Positions 53,360-62,124 of a stretch of 64,000 bases of DNA are shown here, piece after piece (positions within the stretch are counted from its first letter, which is position 1; each line of letters starts with the position of its first letter). The notes under the pieces are model-generated. The model did no database searches. It saw only the letters and a list, made by a program, of their open reading frames with translations, and was not told where the DNA came from. The position numbers and the translations under genes are program-made. This stretch comes from Comamonas suwonensis (lineage in GTDB: Bacteria > Pseudomonadota > Gammaproteobacteria > Burkholderiales > Burkholderiaceae_C), in the NCBI RefSeq assembly GCF_012844455.2, contig NZ_JABBCQ020000001.1, forward strand, positions 411,473 through 475,472. Reading direction: 5' to 3'.

Positions 53360-53932
53360 TCAGGCGGCAGCGGCTGTGGGCACGGCTCCGGCGCTCAGCA
53401 CTTCGGTCAGTGGCTTGCGCTGTGAGGGGACTTCACGCTCGCGCAGATCGTCGGGCAGGACGGAGGCATCGGCACGGCGACCGACGGCAATCACGATCTC
53501 GGGCACAAGATGCTCTGGCAGGCCCAGCACCGTGCGGGCTTCATCGGCAGAGAAGCCGCCCATGGCATGTGTGGCAAGGCCCATGGAGTGGGCCTGCAGC
53601 GCCAGATAGCCCCAGGCGCAGCCCGCATCAAAGCTGTGTTTGGCGGATGCTTGCTTGTCCGACAGCAGCACGATCAGCGCGCCCGCATTCAGGCACCAGC
53701 GGCGGTTGAATTCATTGGGCAATTGCGAGAAAGCCTGCCAGTTGGCATCGTCGCGCAGGGCGTAGGCAAAGTGCCAGGGCTGCTTGTTGCTGGCCGAAGG
53801 AGCCCAGCGGGCGGCTTCTGCCAGTTGCTCCATCTGGGCGGTGCTCAGCGGCTCAGCCACAAAGGCGCGGGGCGACATGCGCTCCAAAAACTGGGGCTGG
53901 ACGGGGGCGGTGCTTGTACGTGTGGTGCTCAT
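53360..53932 (-). CDS. Nitroreductase-family flavoprotein
   Basis: A 190-residue FMN-dependent NAD(P)H oxidoreductase. FMN contacts: RMSPRAF, RWAPSASNKQPWHFAYALRD and the helix SFDAGCAWGYLALQAHSMGL with THAMGGFSADEARTVLG. It is of the short (YdjA/NfnB-like) type. The substrate is unknown. The ATG at 53932 (MSTTRTS) was chosen over an upstream extension that crosses the neighbour's terminator. Confidence 0.88.
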   Translation of the reverse strand: MSTTRTSTAPVQPQFLERMSPRAFVAEPLSTAQMEQLAEAARWAPSASNKQPWHFAYALRDDANWQAFSQLPNEFNRRWCLNAGALIVLLSDKQASAKHSFDAGCAWGYLALQAHSMGLATHAMGGFSADEARTVLGLPEHLVPEIVIAVGRRADASVLPDDLREREVPSQRKPLTEVLSAGAVPTAAAA

Positions 53933-53948
53933 GGTGATATCCGGAAAA

Positions 53949-53982
53949 AGAAACAGGCCCGCTCGCAGGAAGAGCGGGCCTG
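53949..53982 (-). terminator. Terminator of the coiled-coil membrane protein gene
   Basis: On the minus strand CAGGCCCGCTC, loop TTCCTGC, GAGCGGGCCTG, then TTTCTTTTT; perfect 11-base stem. It lies between the stop at 54026 and the nitroreductase start. Confidence 0.88.
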
Positions 53983-54025
53983 AAACCATAGCGCAAGCTC
54001 CAGTCTGTGTGCTGGAGTCAGGAGA

Positions 54026-55057
54026 TCAGGACTTTTGACCAGCTTGCGCGCTGGTGCTGCGCATGTGGCGCTCGATGCGGATCATCACCAGCACCATCAT
54101 CACCATGACCAGGGAGGAGATCAGCATGGTGGCAAATGCGGTGTCAATGCCCAGAAAGTCCCACTTCTCGGCATCGGGGTTGTCGCCGCGAATCTTCATG
54201 GCCGTGCGGTCAAACGACAGCGTGTAGTTGGTCAGCAAGGTGCTGACAATCTGCGCTGCCGGTTGCTGTTGCAGTTTTTTCGCCAGCTTCTCGTTGCCCA
54301 ATACGGCTTGCAGCGCCGCAGGCAGACCCTTGATATAGGCTGCATAAGCGCCTTCGCCATGCTCCATCTCGGCCGCCTGTGCGCGGTCGTTGATTTCAGA
54401 GGCCAGGTTGACGGCGTCCGTCAGCAGCTCGTTCATGGCCTCCGCAGCGATCGCCGCAGCGGCATCGTCAGCCGCCTGCGCTGCGGCGCGGGCCAGGCGC
54501 TCTTCACGGGTGAGGGTGATGCGGCGGGCCGTCCATGCGGCATCGACCTCGGCGGCGGCTGCATCGGCTGCGTCTTTGTCGCAGCAGGCGTTTTCACGCG
54601 CTTCGCGCATCTTGATCTGTCGGTTGACCTCGTCAGCAGACGGTATGGCATCGCCCTTGAGCAGGGGGTGAATGGGCTCCAGCCCCTGGCTGGAATTTTC
54701 CTGCTCAATGCGTTTGCGGACAGCGGTATCTTTGTAGATAAAGCCGCGCAGCAGGCCGTCGGCCTTCTGGAAGTCCGGGCGCAGGGCGGGGTCGGCCAGA
54801 TGCTTTTCCAGAGGTGTCGAATTGCTCAGGCTGCTGAGGTCGCGGCCTGTTTCATCCTCCATGAACTTGAGGTCATAGGGCGCGTCCTTCCAGTTCAGCG
54901 CCGTGGGTGTGGCCAGGGCTGCATCGAGTTTTTTGGGTTGGTAGTGATCCCAGAGCCAGTTGCCCATGCCGACGATGACGAAGACGGAGAAGGCCAGAAG
55001 CACAAGGCGCAGAACTTGTATCAACAAGTCCTCAGCTCGGCGCAAGAGGGTCAACAT
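54026..55057 (-). CDS. Hypothetical two-helix membrane protein with a large helical periplasmic domain
   Basis: A 343-residue protein with one hydrophobic helix near each end (about residues 13-33 and 305-325). Between them is a mostly helical, Ala-rich region (KDAADAAAAEVDAAWTARRI, AAAQAADDAAAAIAAEAMNE). Two adjacent cysteines occur in REARENACCDKD. The topology, with both termini in the cytoplasm, recalls secretion or chain-length proteins, but I recognise no family. The ATG at 55057 has AAGGA; a TTG at 55102 is the other option. Confidence 0.7.
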   Translation of the reverse strand: MLTLLRRAEDLLIQVLRLVLLAFSVFVIVGMGNWLWDHYQPKKLDAALATPTALNWKDAPYDLKFMEDETGRDLSSLSNSTPLEKHLADPALRPDFQKADGLLRGFIYKDTAVRKRIEQENSSQGLEPIHPLLKGDAIPSADEVNRQIKMREARENACCDKDAADAAAAEVDAAWTARRITLTREERLARAAAQAADDAAAAIAAEAMNELLTDAVNLASEINDRAQAAEMEHGEGAYAAYIKGLPAALQAVLGNEKLAKKLQQQPAAQIVSTLLTNYTLSFDRTAMKIRGDNPDAEKWDFLGIDTAFATMLISSLVMVMMVLVMIRIERHMRSTSAQAGQKS

Positions 55058-55319
55058 AGGCAATAAATCCTTTTCAAAAGCTTGTGGCGTAAGCGCTTGC
55101 AACTATGAAATTGGAAGCGTTGAATGCCTGGAATTTTAGGAAATGAATCAGAACGTCGTATTTTGTTACCAGCTTCTGAGCGCAGCAGGCCATGGTGCCT
55201 CAGGCCGATGTGCAAAACAGGGGTGGTAAGGCGCGCTCATCGCCAGACGATGCACCTAGTTGCTGTAACGAAATTCTGAAACCGCTGTAATAAGGGTTTG
55301 AAGGACTGGAGGCCACATC

Positions 55320-56549
55320 ATGGGCAAGACATCGCTGGATAAATCGAAGATCAAGTTTCTGCTGCTCGAGGGAATTCACCCTTCCGCACTCAAAGTCCTG
55401 CACGACGCGGGCTACACCAATGTCGAAGCGCTGACCGGCGCGCTGGAGGGCGAGGAGCTGAAGGCCAAGATTGCCGATGTGCACTTTGTCGGCATCCGCT
55501 CGCGCACCCAGCTCACGGCCGATGTATTTGCCGCTGCGCACAAGCTGGTCGCTGCAGGGTGCTTCTGCATTGGTACCAATCAGGTCGATCTGGGTGCCGC
55601 CCGTGAGCGCGGTGTGGTGGTCTTCAATGCTCCGTATTCGAACACCCGCTCCGTGGCCGAGCTGGTGCTGGCTGAAGCCATCTTGCTGCTGCGTGGCATT
55701 CCTGAAAAGAACGCCGTGGCCCACCGCGGTGGCTGGAAGAAGAGCGCCGACAACTCCTTTGAGGTTCGCGGCAAGACGCTGGGCATTGTGGGCTATGGCT
55801 CCATTGGCACGCAGTTGTCCGTGCTGGCCGAAGGCCTGGGCATGAAGGTCATCTTCCACGACGTGGTGACCAAGCTGCCACTGGGCAATGCGAGCCAGTC
55901 CAGCGGGCTCAATGACTTGCTGGCCAGGGCCGATATCGTCACCCTGCATGTGCCCGAGCTGGCATCCACCAACGGCATGATGGGCACGGCGCAGATTGCC
56001 GCCATGAAGCCCGGCAGCATTCTCATCAACGCATCGCGCGGCACGGTGGTGGATATTGATGCGCTGGCTGAAGCGCTGAAGTCCGGCAAGCTGCTGGGCG
56101 CGGCGATTGATGTCTTCCCGGTCGAGCCCAAGAGCAACAAGGATGAATTCCTGTCTGCGCTGCGCGGCATGGACAACGTCATTCTCACCCCGCATATCGG
56201 CGGCTCCACCATGGAGGCACAGGCCAATATCGGCCTGGAAGTGGCGGAGAAGCTGGTCAAGTACAGTGACAACGGCACCACCACCTCGGCTGTCAACTTC
56301 CCCGAAGTGGCGCTGCCCGAGCACCCTGGCAACAACCGCATCCTGCATGTGCATGAGAACCGCCCCGGCATTCTCTCGGCCATCAACCAGGTGTTTGCCG
56401 ACAACGGCATCAACATCGCCGGTCAGTACCTGCGCACCGATGAGAAGGTGGGCTATGTGGTGATCGACATCGACGCCAAATCGTCTGCGCTGGCGCTGGA
56501 AAAGCTCTCGCAGATTGCCGGCACCATCCGCTGCCGCGTTCTGTTCTGA
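55320..56549 (+). CDS. serA: D-3-phosphoglycerate dehydrogenase
   Basis: A 409-residue enzyme, first step of serine synthesis, of the E. coli length and type. NAD motif: LGIVGYGSIGTQLSVLAEGL. Catalytic residues: NASRGTVVDIDALAEAL (Arg), FPVEPKSNKDEF (Glu), LTPHIGGSTMEAQANIG (His). A C-terminal ACT domain (HENRPGILSAINQVFADNGI) gives serine feedback. The ATG at 55320 starts MGKTSLDKSKIKFLLLEG, an N-terminus shared with E. coli SerA. Confidence 0.96.
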   Translation: MGKTSLDKSKIKFLLLEGIHPSALKVLHDAGYTNVEALTGALEGEELKAKIADVHFVGIRSRTQLTADVFAAAHKLVAAGCFCIGTNQVDLGAARERGVVVFNAPYSNTRSVAELVLAEAILLLRGIPEKNAVAHRGGWKKSADNSFEVRGKTLGIVGYGSIGTQLSVLAEGLGMKVIFHDVVTKLPLGNASQSSGLNDLLARADIVTLHVPELASTNGMMGTAQIAAMKPGSILINASRGTVVDIDALAEALKSGKLLGAAIDVFPVEPKSNKDEFLSALRGMDNVILTPHIGGSTMEAQANIGLEVAEKLVKYSDNGTTTSAVNFPEVALPEHPGNNRILHVHENRPGILSAINQVFADNGINIAGQYLRTDEKVGYVVIDIDAKSSALALEKLSQIAGTIRCRVLF

Positions 56550-56572
56550 GCGACTGAGCACTGCTCTCTCCC

Positions 56573-56599
56573 AAAAAGGAAGCTCAGGCTTCCTTTTTT
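56573..56599 (+). terminator. Rho-independent terminator after serA
   Basis: AAAAAGGAAGC, loop TCAG, GCTTCCTTTTTT, about 25 bases past the stop. Confidence 0.9.
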
Positions 56600-56987
56600 A
56601 TAGCTGCAGGCGATTGATCCATAAGGGGTTGAGGCCTGAAGTGCCTATTTTTTGGGCTACACATGATCCCGCAGCTTGACGCGCAATGGTGTGAGCAAGC
56701 GCTGCTTCCGCTCTGAAGCCTTGTGAGTGATGAGGATCCGGCGGATGTATCAGGCTCTGGACCTTGGGCACAGCGACGGCCAGGACTCAGACATGGGCTA
56801 CATCGTTTGTGAGCTAACGATCACATGAAGCCTGAGCGGCTATTTGATAGTCTTGGGTGGCCCCTGCATGCAAGGCCGCAATCGCTTGGCGTGGCGGGCT
56901 CTGCTGCAAAAGGGCGCTGAACGGGGCGGGTGCCAGCGACTGCTGCTTGCCTGCTCTTGCTTTTGTTGTCATCAAAAAATCAACTCT
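56600..56987. other. Intergenic region between serA and the OPT gene
   Basis: About 390 bases. It begins with a one-armed AGCGCT-repeat remnant (ATAGCTGCAGGCGATTGATC). The rest has short open frames without support, including a 27-codon one at 56744-56827. The promoter of the OPT gene should lie in the last 150 bases, but I see no clear -10/-35 pair. Confidence 0.4.
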
Positions 56988-58976
56988 ATGCGTGAATTCA
57001 CACTGCGTGGCGTCATTCTGGGAGCGCTGATCACCCTGGCGTTTACGGCGGCCAATGTGTACCTGGGCCTCAAAGTGGGGCTGACCTTTGCCTCCGCCAT
57101 TCCGGCGGCGGTGATCTCCATGGCGCTGCTGTACCGCTTCAAGGACTCCAATATTCTGGAGAACAACCTGGTTCAGACCCAGGCGTCGGCGGCGGGCACG
57201 CTCTCGTCGGTGATTTTTGTGCTGCCCGCACTGCTCATGCTGGGCCTGTGGACGGGGTTTCCCTTCTGGCAGACGGCCTTGATCTGCGCGGCAGGCGGCA
57301 CACTGGGCGTGCTCTACACCATACCGCTGCGCCGGGTGATGGTGGTGCAGTCCGACCTGCCTTACCCCGAAGGCGTGGCCGCTGCCGAGGTGCTGCGCGT
57401 TGGCGATGCACAGCGCCACAAGGGCGAAGACATGGCGAGCTCCGCTCCGCGCTCCAGCGGTTTGCGTGATCTGGGCTGGGGCACGGGTCTGGCGGCGCTG
57501 TTTGCCTTTTTGAGTGGTGGTCTGCGTCTTCTGGGCGATGCCTTCAATTTCTGGATTCCGGCGGGGAGCGTGGCTTTTCGTGTGGCGGCAGGCTTTTCGC
57601 CCGCACTGCTGGCGGCGGGTTACCTGATGGGGGCCGCCGCGGGGATCGCCGTGCTCGCAGGGCTGGTGCTGTGCTGGGGTCTGGTGGTCCCGTGGCTCAC
57701 GGCGCATGCCAGCCCGGCTGCGGGCCAGGACATCAGTGATCTGGCCACTCAGTTGTGGAGCGCCAAGGCCCGCTTTCTGGGTGCTGGTGTGATTGGTGTC
57801 TCGGCTCTGTGGACGGTGGGCACGCTGGCGCGGCCCATTCTTCAGGCCATTCGCCACCAGAGCGCGCATGGCGCTAAAGAGGTGTCCGCCGAGAGTGGTG
57901 ATACCGACAAGGACATGCCGCGCAGCTGGATGCTGGCCATCGGTCTGGTGGCGCTGGCCGTGCTGTACTTTGTGGTCAGCGGCTTTTTGCAGCAGCACAT
58001 GCCCGAGCTGGGCAGTCAGCCGCGCTTGTGGCTCAGCCTGCTGTGCGTGCTGTTTGCCGCCGTGTTCGGCTTTCTGGTCGCTGCGGCTTGCGGTTATATG
58101 GCGGGTCTGGTGGGCTCGTCGGCCAGTCCCATCTCGGGCATCGGCATCATTGCCACCATCTTGATGGCCAGCACCTTGCTGGGCCTGCATGCACTGGTGC
58201 CTGCGTTTGCCCGCTCAGTTTCGGGGCAGATGGGCGTGGCGCTGGTGCTCTTCATGGTCTCGGTGGTGCTGGCCATGGCATCCATCTCCAACGACAACCT
58301 GCAAGACCTGAAGACCGGCTACTTGGTGGGTGCTACGCCCTGGCGTCAGCAGTTGGTGCTCATCATCGGCTGCGTGGTGGGCGCGCTGGTGATTCCGCCG
58401 GTGCTGGATCTGCTCTACAACGCCTATGGTTTTGCGGGCAGCCTGCCGCGCGAGGGCATGGACCCCAGCCAGGCGCTGGCTGCACCCCAGGCCACGCTGA
58501 TGCTGCAAATTGCCTCCGGCATTTTTGAAGGCTCGCTGGACTGGGCCATGCTGGGCCTGGGCGTGCTGGTCGGTCTGATCGTCATCGTGGCCGATGTCAG
58601 CCTGCGCAAAAGTGGCAAGGGCGCACTGCCGCCGTTGGCGGTGGGTCTTGGGATTTATCTGCCGCCCACCATCGGCCTGACATTGACCATTGGCGCATTG
58701 CTGGGCTTCTTCATTCAGCGGGCCATCAGTTCCTATGGCGCGCGCGCAGGCCATGTGTGGACTGCCGCCGCCGAAGAGCGCGGCCTGCTGTTGGCATCGG
58801 GCCTGATTGTGGGCGAAAGCCTGATGGGCATTGTGATTGCCGCGCTGATAGGCTTTAGCGGCAAAGATGCGCCGCTGGCGCTGGTGGGCGAGTCCTTCGC
58901 TGCGGCCATGTGGCTGGGCCTGGCATTTTTTATCGGCCTGTGTGCCTTCTTCTATCGGCGGGTGCTGCACCCATGA
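56988..58976 (+). CDS. OPT-family oligopeptide/metal-chelate transporter
   Basis: A 662-residue inner-membrane protein with about fifteen helices. The family start EFTLRGVILGALITLAFTAA with NVYLGLKVGLTF, and the loops SDLPYPEGVAAAEVLRVGD, SSASPISGIGIIATILMAS and SISNDNLQDLKTGYLVGATP, are those of bacterial OPT proteins. Substrates of the family include oligopeptides and metal-siderophore complexes. The ATG at 56988 was chosen by alignment to that start; 48 upstream in-frame residues are rich in Cys and Arg and look non-coding. Confidence 0.9.
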   Translation: MREFTLRGVILGALITLAFTAANVYLGLKVGLTFASAIPAAVISMALLYRFKDSNILENNLVQTQASAAGTLSSVIFVLPALLMLGLWTGFPFWQTALICAAGGTLGVLYTIPLRRVMVVQSDLPYPEGVAAAEVLRVGDAQRHKGEDMASSAPRSSGLRDLGWGTGLAALFAFLSGGLRLLGDAFNFWIPAGSVAFRVAAGFSPALLAAGYLMGAAAGIAVLAGLVLCWGLVVPWLTAHASPAAGQDISDLATQLWSAKARFLGAGVIGVSALWTVGTLARPILQAIRHQSAHGAKEVSAESGDTDKDMPRSWMLAIGLVALAVLYFVVSGFLQQHMPELGSQPRLWLSLLCVLFAAVFGFLVAAACGYMAGLVGSSASPISGIGIIATILMASTLLGLHALVPAFARSVSGQMGVALVLFMVSVVLAMASISNDNLQDLKTGYLVGATPWRQQLVLIIGCVVGALVIPPVLDLLYNAYGFAGSLPREGMDPSQALAAPQATLMLQIASGIFEGSLDWAMLGLGVLVGLIVIVADVSLRKSGKGALPPLAVGLGIYLPPTIGLTLTIGALLGFFIQRAISSYGARAGHVWTAAAEERGLLLASGLIVGESLMGIVIAALIGFSGKDAPLALVGESFAAAMWLGLAFFIGLCAFFYRRVLHP

Positions 58977-59185
58977 AAACGGAACGCTTTAACGCTGGAT
59001 CAGAAACCTTGCCTTTTCGCCAAGGCCATTTCAGCTTCGTCTGCGAGTGGCTACAGGAAGTGAGCGCGCTGGATGCGCTGCTGGCCCGTTTCAGCAAAAG
59101 GACTGGCTGCGAGTTTGGGAGGAGGACTTTCAGTGGCTCCGATTAAGCTTGTCTGTATTCCCTCTGCTTGGTGGACACCCGCCAT
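58973..59185 (+). pseudogene. Small gene coupled to the OPT gene, apparently frameshifted
   Basis: An ATG overlaps the OPT stop (ATGA) and opens a frame: MKTERFNAGSETLPFRQGHF, then VCEWLQEVSALDALLARFSK, ending at 59146 after a low-quality tail. From about 59085 the -1 frame instead reads FQQKDWLRVWEEDFQWLRLS and then LSVFPLLGGHPPYDF, which looks far more protein-like. The two halves would join near TTTCAGCAAAAGG (59091-59103). Either a decayed gene, a sequencing error or a programmed shift. Function unknown. Confidence 0.4.
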
Positions 59186-60622
59186 ATGATTTTTCCTCCC
59201 GACACAACCTGCCCTCACTGCGAATCCAGCGAACGCCAAGCCTTGCCTGACCGGCCCGGCTGGAATGAATGCCTCCAGTGCGGAACACGCTTCAATTTTG
59301 AGAACGGTCCGGGTAGGCAAAGCATGCGCATGGAGCGTGTCACCATCGACGTCAATGGCCGGCATTCGGTCGCAGCCTTTATCCCTGTGGGCCGCTGGGC
59401 GGGGTGGCTGGCAGCGTTTGCTGTAGCCGCTGCGCTGTTGTGGTGGGCCGGACTGGGCTTGAGCCAGTACCTCACGAGCTCTTCCTCTGACAAGCTCTCC
59501 GACAAAGAGATTCCGATTGCCGGCACCACGCTGTATGACGCAGGTGAGCAACTGAGCTTTATTCGCGTTTTTGAGCGTGAAGAGGCCACATCTGCGGGTG
59601 GCGGTGGCGAGCGGGTGTTGCAGACGGTCATTAATGATCTCAACAGCGGCCAGCGTCTGGGCGTGCCGCAGGAATTCCGTTTTCCGCTGAACTCGCATTC
59701 AGATTGGGCGCAGTTTCGCCGCTATGCCAATGGCGATTTGTTTTTGCTGCTGCAAAAAAGCCGGTTGCTGCAATTCAACCCGCAGGTGCAGCAGTTTTTT
59801 GACCTAACACCCTCTATCTCTGCGCTGATTCCTTCGGGTATCGAAAGCATGGAGCACCAAGGCCCTGAGTGGCCAGACGCGCTGCGGGTGCGGGCCCAGA
59901 ATGGCCAGACCTATTATGTGAACTGGCCTGCCCGGCAGATTCTGGAGCAATCCCAAGCAGTACAAGCCTATGCGCAGGCCGCGTCGAGCTATACGCAGAA
60001 CTCTCAAGGATACGGCTTTGCGCCCATGGCCAAAGAGCACTCAAACGGTGGTGTCGACAGCCCCCGGGCCGCCTATCTTGTGCGCTATGTGAACAAAGGC
60101 GTCAGCGGGCAGATGGTGTACCGGCCCGAGCCATCGCTTTACCGCTGGAATCCCGGGAGTCGCGGGACAAAGAGCGATGCCCTGCAACCCATCGCTGAGG
60201 GGCTGGCTTGGCGTGCGCAGGATGCGACAACGCCCGGATTGCTGGCGGTCGAGGCCGCGACGCCTGTACAGCCGCGTATCCATGGTGAGGTGCTGGCCAC
60301 CAATCCCAGTCATGTACTGGTGACCTTTGATTCTCAGGGCCTGCAAAACGGAGGTGGCGATGCTCAGGTGTTGCAGCTGATAGACCGTGAGACGCTGAAA
60401 GTGGTCTGGACGCAGGCATTGGCCCGCATTCCACAGCTGGCGTCGCGAATCGGTGGCGTGCAGCTACAGGCGGATGGGGTGCGGGGTGGCTTTTACCTGC
60501 GCAACGGTTATGTGGCGCCTGTGCTGTACATCGATAACGCGGGTCAGACGCTTTACGACTTTACTGCGGGACGAGGGAGCACAGGCCCCCACCCCAGCAG
60601 CCATCCCGGTGGGCCCCGGTAA
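59186..60622 (+). CDS. Zinc-ribbon membrane-anchored protein, paralog 1 of 3
   Basis: A 478-residue protein. An N-terminal zinc ribbon has cysteines at 9, 12, 29 and 32 (TCPHCESSE, ECLQCGTRF). A transmembrane helix at about 71-95 (WAGWLAAFAVAAALLWWAG) is followed by a large extracytoplasmic domain of beta character. Its last 130 residues carry QVLQLIDRETLKVVWTQALA, GGFYLRNGYVAPVLYIDNAG and a Gly/Pro/His tail. Genes 2 and 3 downstream share this plan. The start ATG 59186 was chosen; a TTG 18 bases upstream is possible. No family recognised. Confidence 0.75.
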   Translation: MIFPPDTTCPHCESSERQALPDRPGWNECLQCGTRFNFENGPGRQSMRMERVTIDVNGRHSVAAFIPVGRWAGWLAAFAVAAALLWWAGLGLSQYLTSSSSDKLSDKEIPIAGTTLYDAGEQLSFIRVFEREEATSAGGGGERVLQTVINDLNSGQRLGVPQEFRFPLNSHSDWAQFRRYANGDLFLLLQKSRLLQFNPQVQQFFDLTPSISALIPSGIESMEHQGPEWPDALRVRAQNGQTYYVNWPARQILEQSQAVQAYAQAASSYTQNSQGYGFAPMAKEHSNGGVDSPRAAYLVRYVNKGVSGQMVYRPEPSLYRWNPGSRGTKSDALQPIAEGLAWRAQDATTPGLLAVEAATPVQPRIHGEVLATNPSHVLVTFDSQGLQNGGGDAQVLQLIDRETLKVVWTQALARIPQLASRIGGVQLQADGVRGGFYLRNGYVAPVLYIDNAGQTLYDFTAGRGSTGPHPSSHPGGPR

Positions 60623-60706
60623 ACATCAGCATGCGCCTGCACGCCACGCCCTCTTTGTGGGTTCGCCGGTTGGCGCACTTGAATGCCCGTTATCGATAAA
60701 CGCACC

Positions 60707-62074
60707 ATGAACATCAAGACGCCTCTGATTTTTTGCCCTCAGTGCGGCACCCCCGGTGGCCAGCCTGTGGCCGGCGAAGCGGACAAGTACGAATGCCCCA
60801 GCTGCAAGACGCAGTTTGCGATTTCCAGGGCGGATGCGCGGGAGCCGAATGACCGCCAGCGATATGAGCAGACGGTTGCCGGGGGCTCCCGGGGCAAGGC
60901 GGCGCAAAAAGGGCGCAAGCGCCATTGGCTGGCTGCGGTCGTGGCCATGGGGGTTGCCGCCGTCTTACTCACCCCCTTGCTGCGCAGCCAAAGCCCAGCG
61001 CCCGTCGTCAAAGCGCAAAGCATGGGGAGCTTGCTGCAGGCCACCGTCTTTGACAACGGCGGCAAGATCAGCTTTATCGAGCTGTACGAGAGCCGCAACG
61101 CCGACACCGCGAACTTTGTGATCCGGGCGACAGACATGCAGACCGGCAAGCTCCTGTCCGAGCCTTTGCGCCTGAGCCTCGCACCGGGCAACGGGCGGGG
61201 GGAGTTCAAGCAATTCTCGGACGGCCAGCTGTATCTGGTGCTGCAAGAGCGTCAGCTCATGCGCTTTGATGCCGGTGCGCAGCAGTTTGTCGATATCACC
61301 AGCACCTTGCCTGAGCGCTTTGGGCAAGAACTGGGCGCGGGCCTCTCCGAGCTGAAGTTCGCTTTTCATGCGTATCCAGACAGCTTCGAAGCCGTGACCC
61401 GCGAAGGCAAAAAATACTATGTGTACTGGCTGATCAACCAGATTCGTGCCGATGACGACTTTGGCGCTGTCTACGAAAAAGCGGTGAAAAACTTCAGCCG
61501 AACCAGCAAGTTCTACCGCTTCGGACCCGTGGGTTCGGGGACCTCTACGCGCTATCAGCTCATTCAATACTGGGCCAAAACCGAGCCAGGCCAGCCCTTG
61601 TATCAGGGCTACTTCGAGCTGTATCCCCGAAGCGGTGATGCCGCCCTGGACCGCCGGATGAAACGTATCGATGTGGGCAGTGGTTATTCCGTGTCGCCTT
61701 ACGTAATCAGCCGTGGGCTGGTCAAGATCGAAGCCATTGCGCCCCTGGCGCTGCGCTTTGATGCCCAAATCTTGGCGCAAAACGACAAGCGCCTGCTGCT
61801 GGCCTACAACTCCACGCCGACTGGTGAAGACGGGCGTGTGCTGCAGCTCATGGATAAAGACACCCACCAGATCGTCTGGAGCCGCACCGCCGAGCAGATT
61901 CCGTCATTGGCAAAAAGCAGCCGGGGTCGGTACACCGTGGGCACCGCACTGCCCTCGGGCTTTTATCTGGCGGCCGATGCCGGCCTGCCGGGCCTGATCG
62001 TCGACAACGACGGCAATATCGTGCACGACTTCGCGATGAACAATTCGCGGCCCTCGTCTCAGTCACGGCGGTAA
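60707..62074 (+). CDS. Zinc-ribbon membrane-anchored protein, paralog 2 of 3
   Basis: A 455-residue protein: cysteines at 10, 13, 30 and 33 (FCPQCGTPG, ECPSCKTQF), a basic stretch (AAQKGRKRH), a transmembrane helix at about 74-92, and a C-terminal domain with GKKYYVYWLINQIRADDDFG and RVLQLMDKDTHQIVWSRTAE. It ends SGFYLAADAGLPGLIVDNDG and HDFAMNN. The ATG at 60707 was chosen because it puts the first cysteine at residue 10, as in paralog 3; an ATG at 60683 would add eight residues. Neither has a good ribosome-binding site, so coupling to the upstream gene is likely. Confidence 0.75.
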   Translation: MNIKTPLIFCPQCGTPGGQPVAGEADKYECPSCKTQFAISRADAREPNDRQRYEQTVAGGSRGKAAQKGRKRHWLAAVVAMGVAAVLLTPLLRSQSPAPVVKAQSMGSLLQATVFDNGGKISFIELYESRNADTANFVIRATDMQTGKLLSEPLRLSLAPGNGRGEFKQFSDGQLYLVLQERQLMRFDAGAQQFVDITSTLPERFGQELGAGLSELKFAFHAYPDSFEAVTREGKKYYVYWLINQIRADDDFGAVYEKAVKNFSRTSKFYRFGPVGSGTSTRYQLIQYWAKTEPGQPLYQGYFELYPRSGDAALDRRMKRIDVGSGYSVSPYVISRGLVKIEAIAPLALRFDAQILAQNDKRLLLAYNSTPTGEDGRVLQLMDKDTHQIVWSRTAEQIPSLAKSSRGRYTVGTALPSGFYLAADAGLPGLIVDNDGNIVHDFAMNNSRPSSQSRR

Positions 62075-62124
62075 TCGGGCCGCATTTGGTACAACGCTGT
62101 TTATTCAGAGAGCTTTACTCGGCC

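Noticed and set aside
55200..56561. A 453-codon minus-strand frame opposite serA
   Set aside because: Antisense shadow of serA; Gln/His/Gly-rich with no recognisable domain.
56744..56827. A 27-codon open frame before the OPT gene
   Set aside because: No ribosome-binding site and no recognisable features; length is within chance expectation.
56814..58190. A 458-codon minus-strand frame opposite the OPT transporter
   Set aside because: His/Gln/Arg-rich low-complexity translation, expected from the complement of a helix-coding GC-rich gene.
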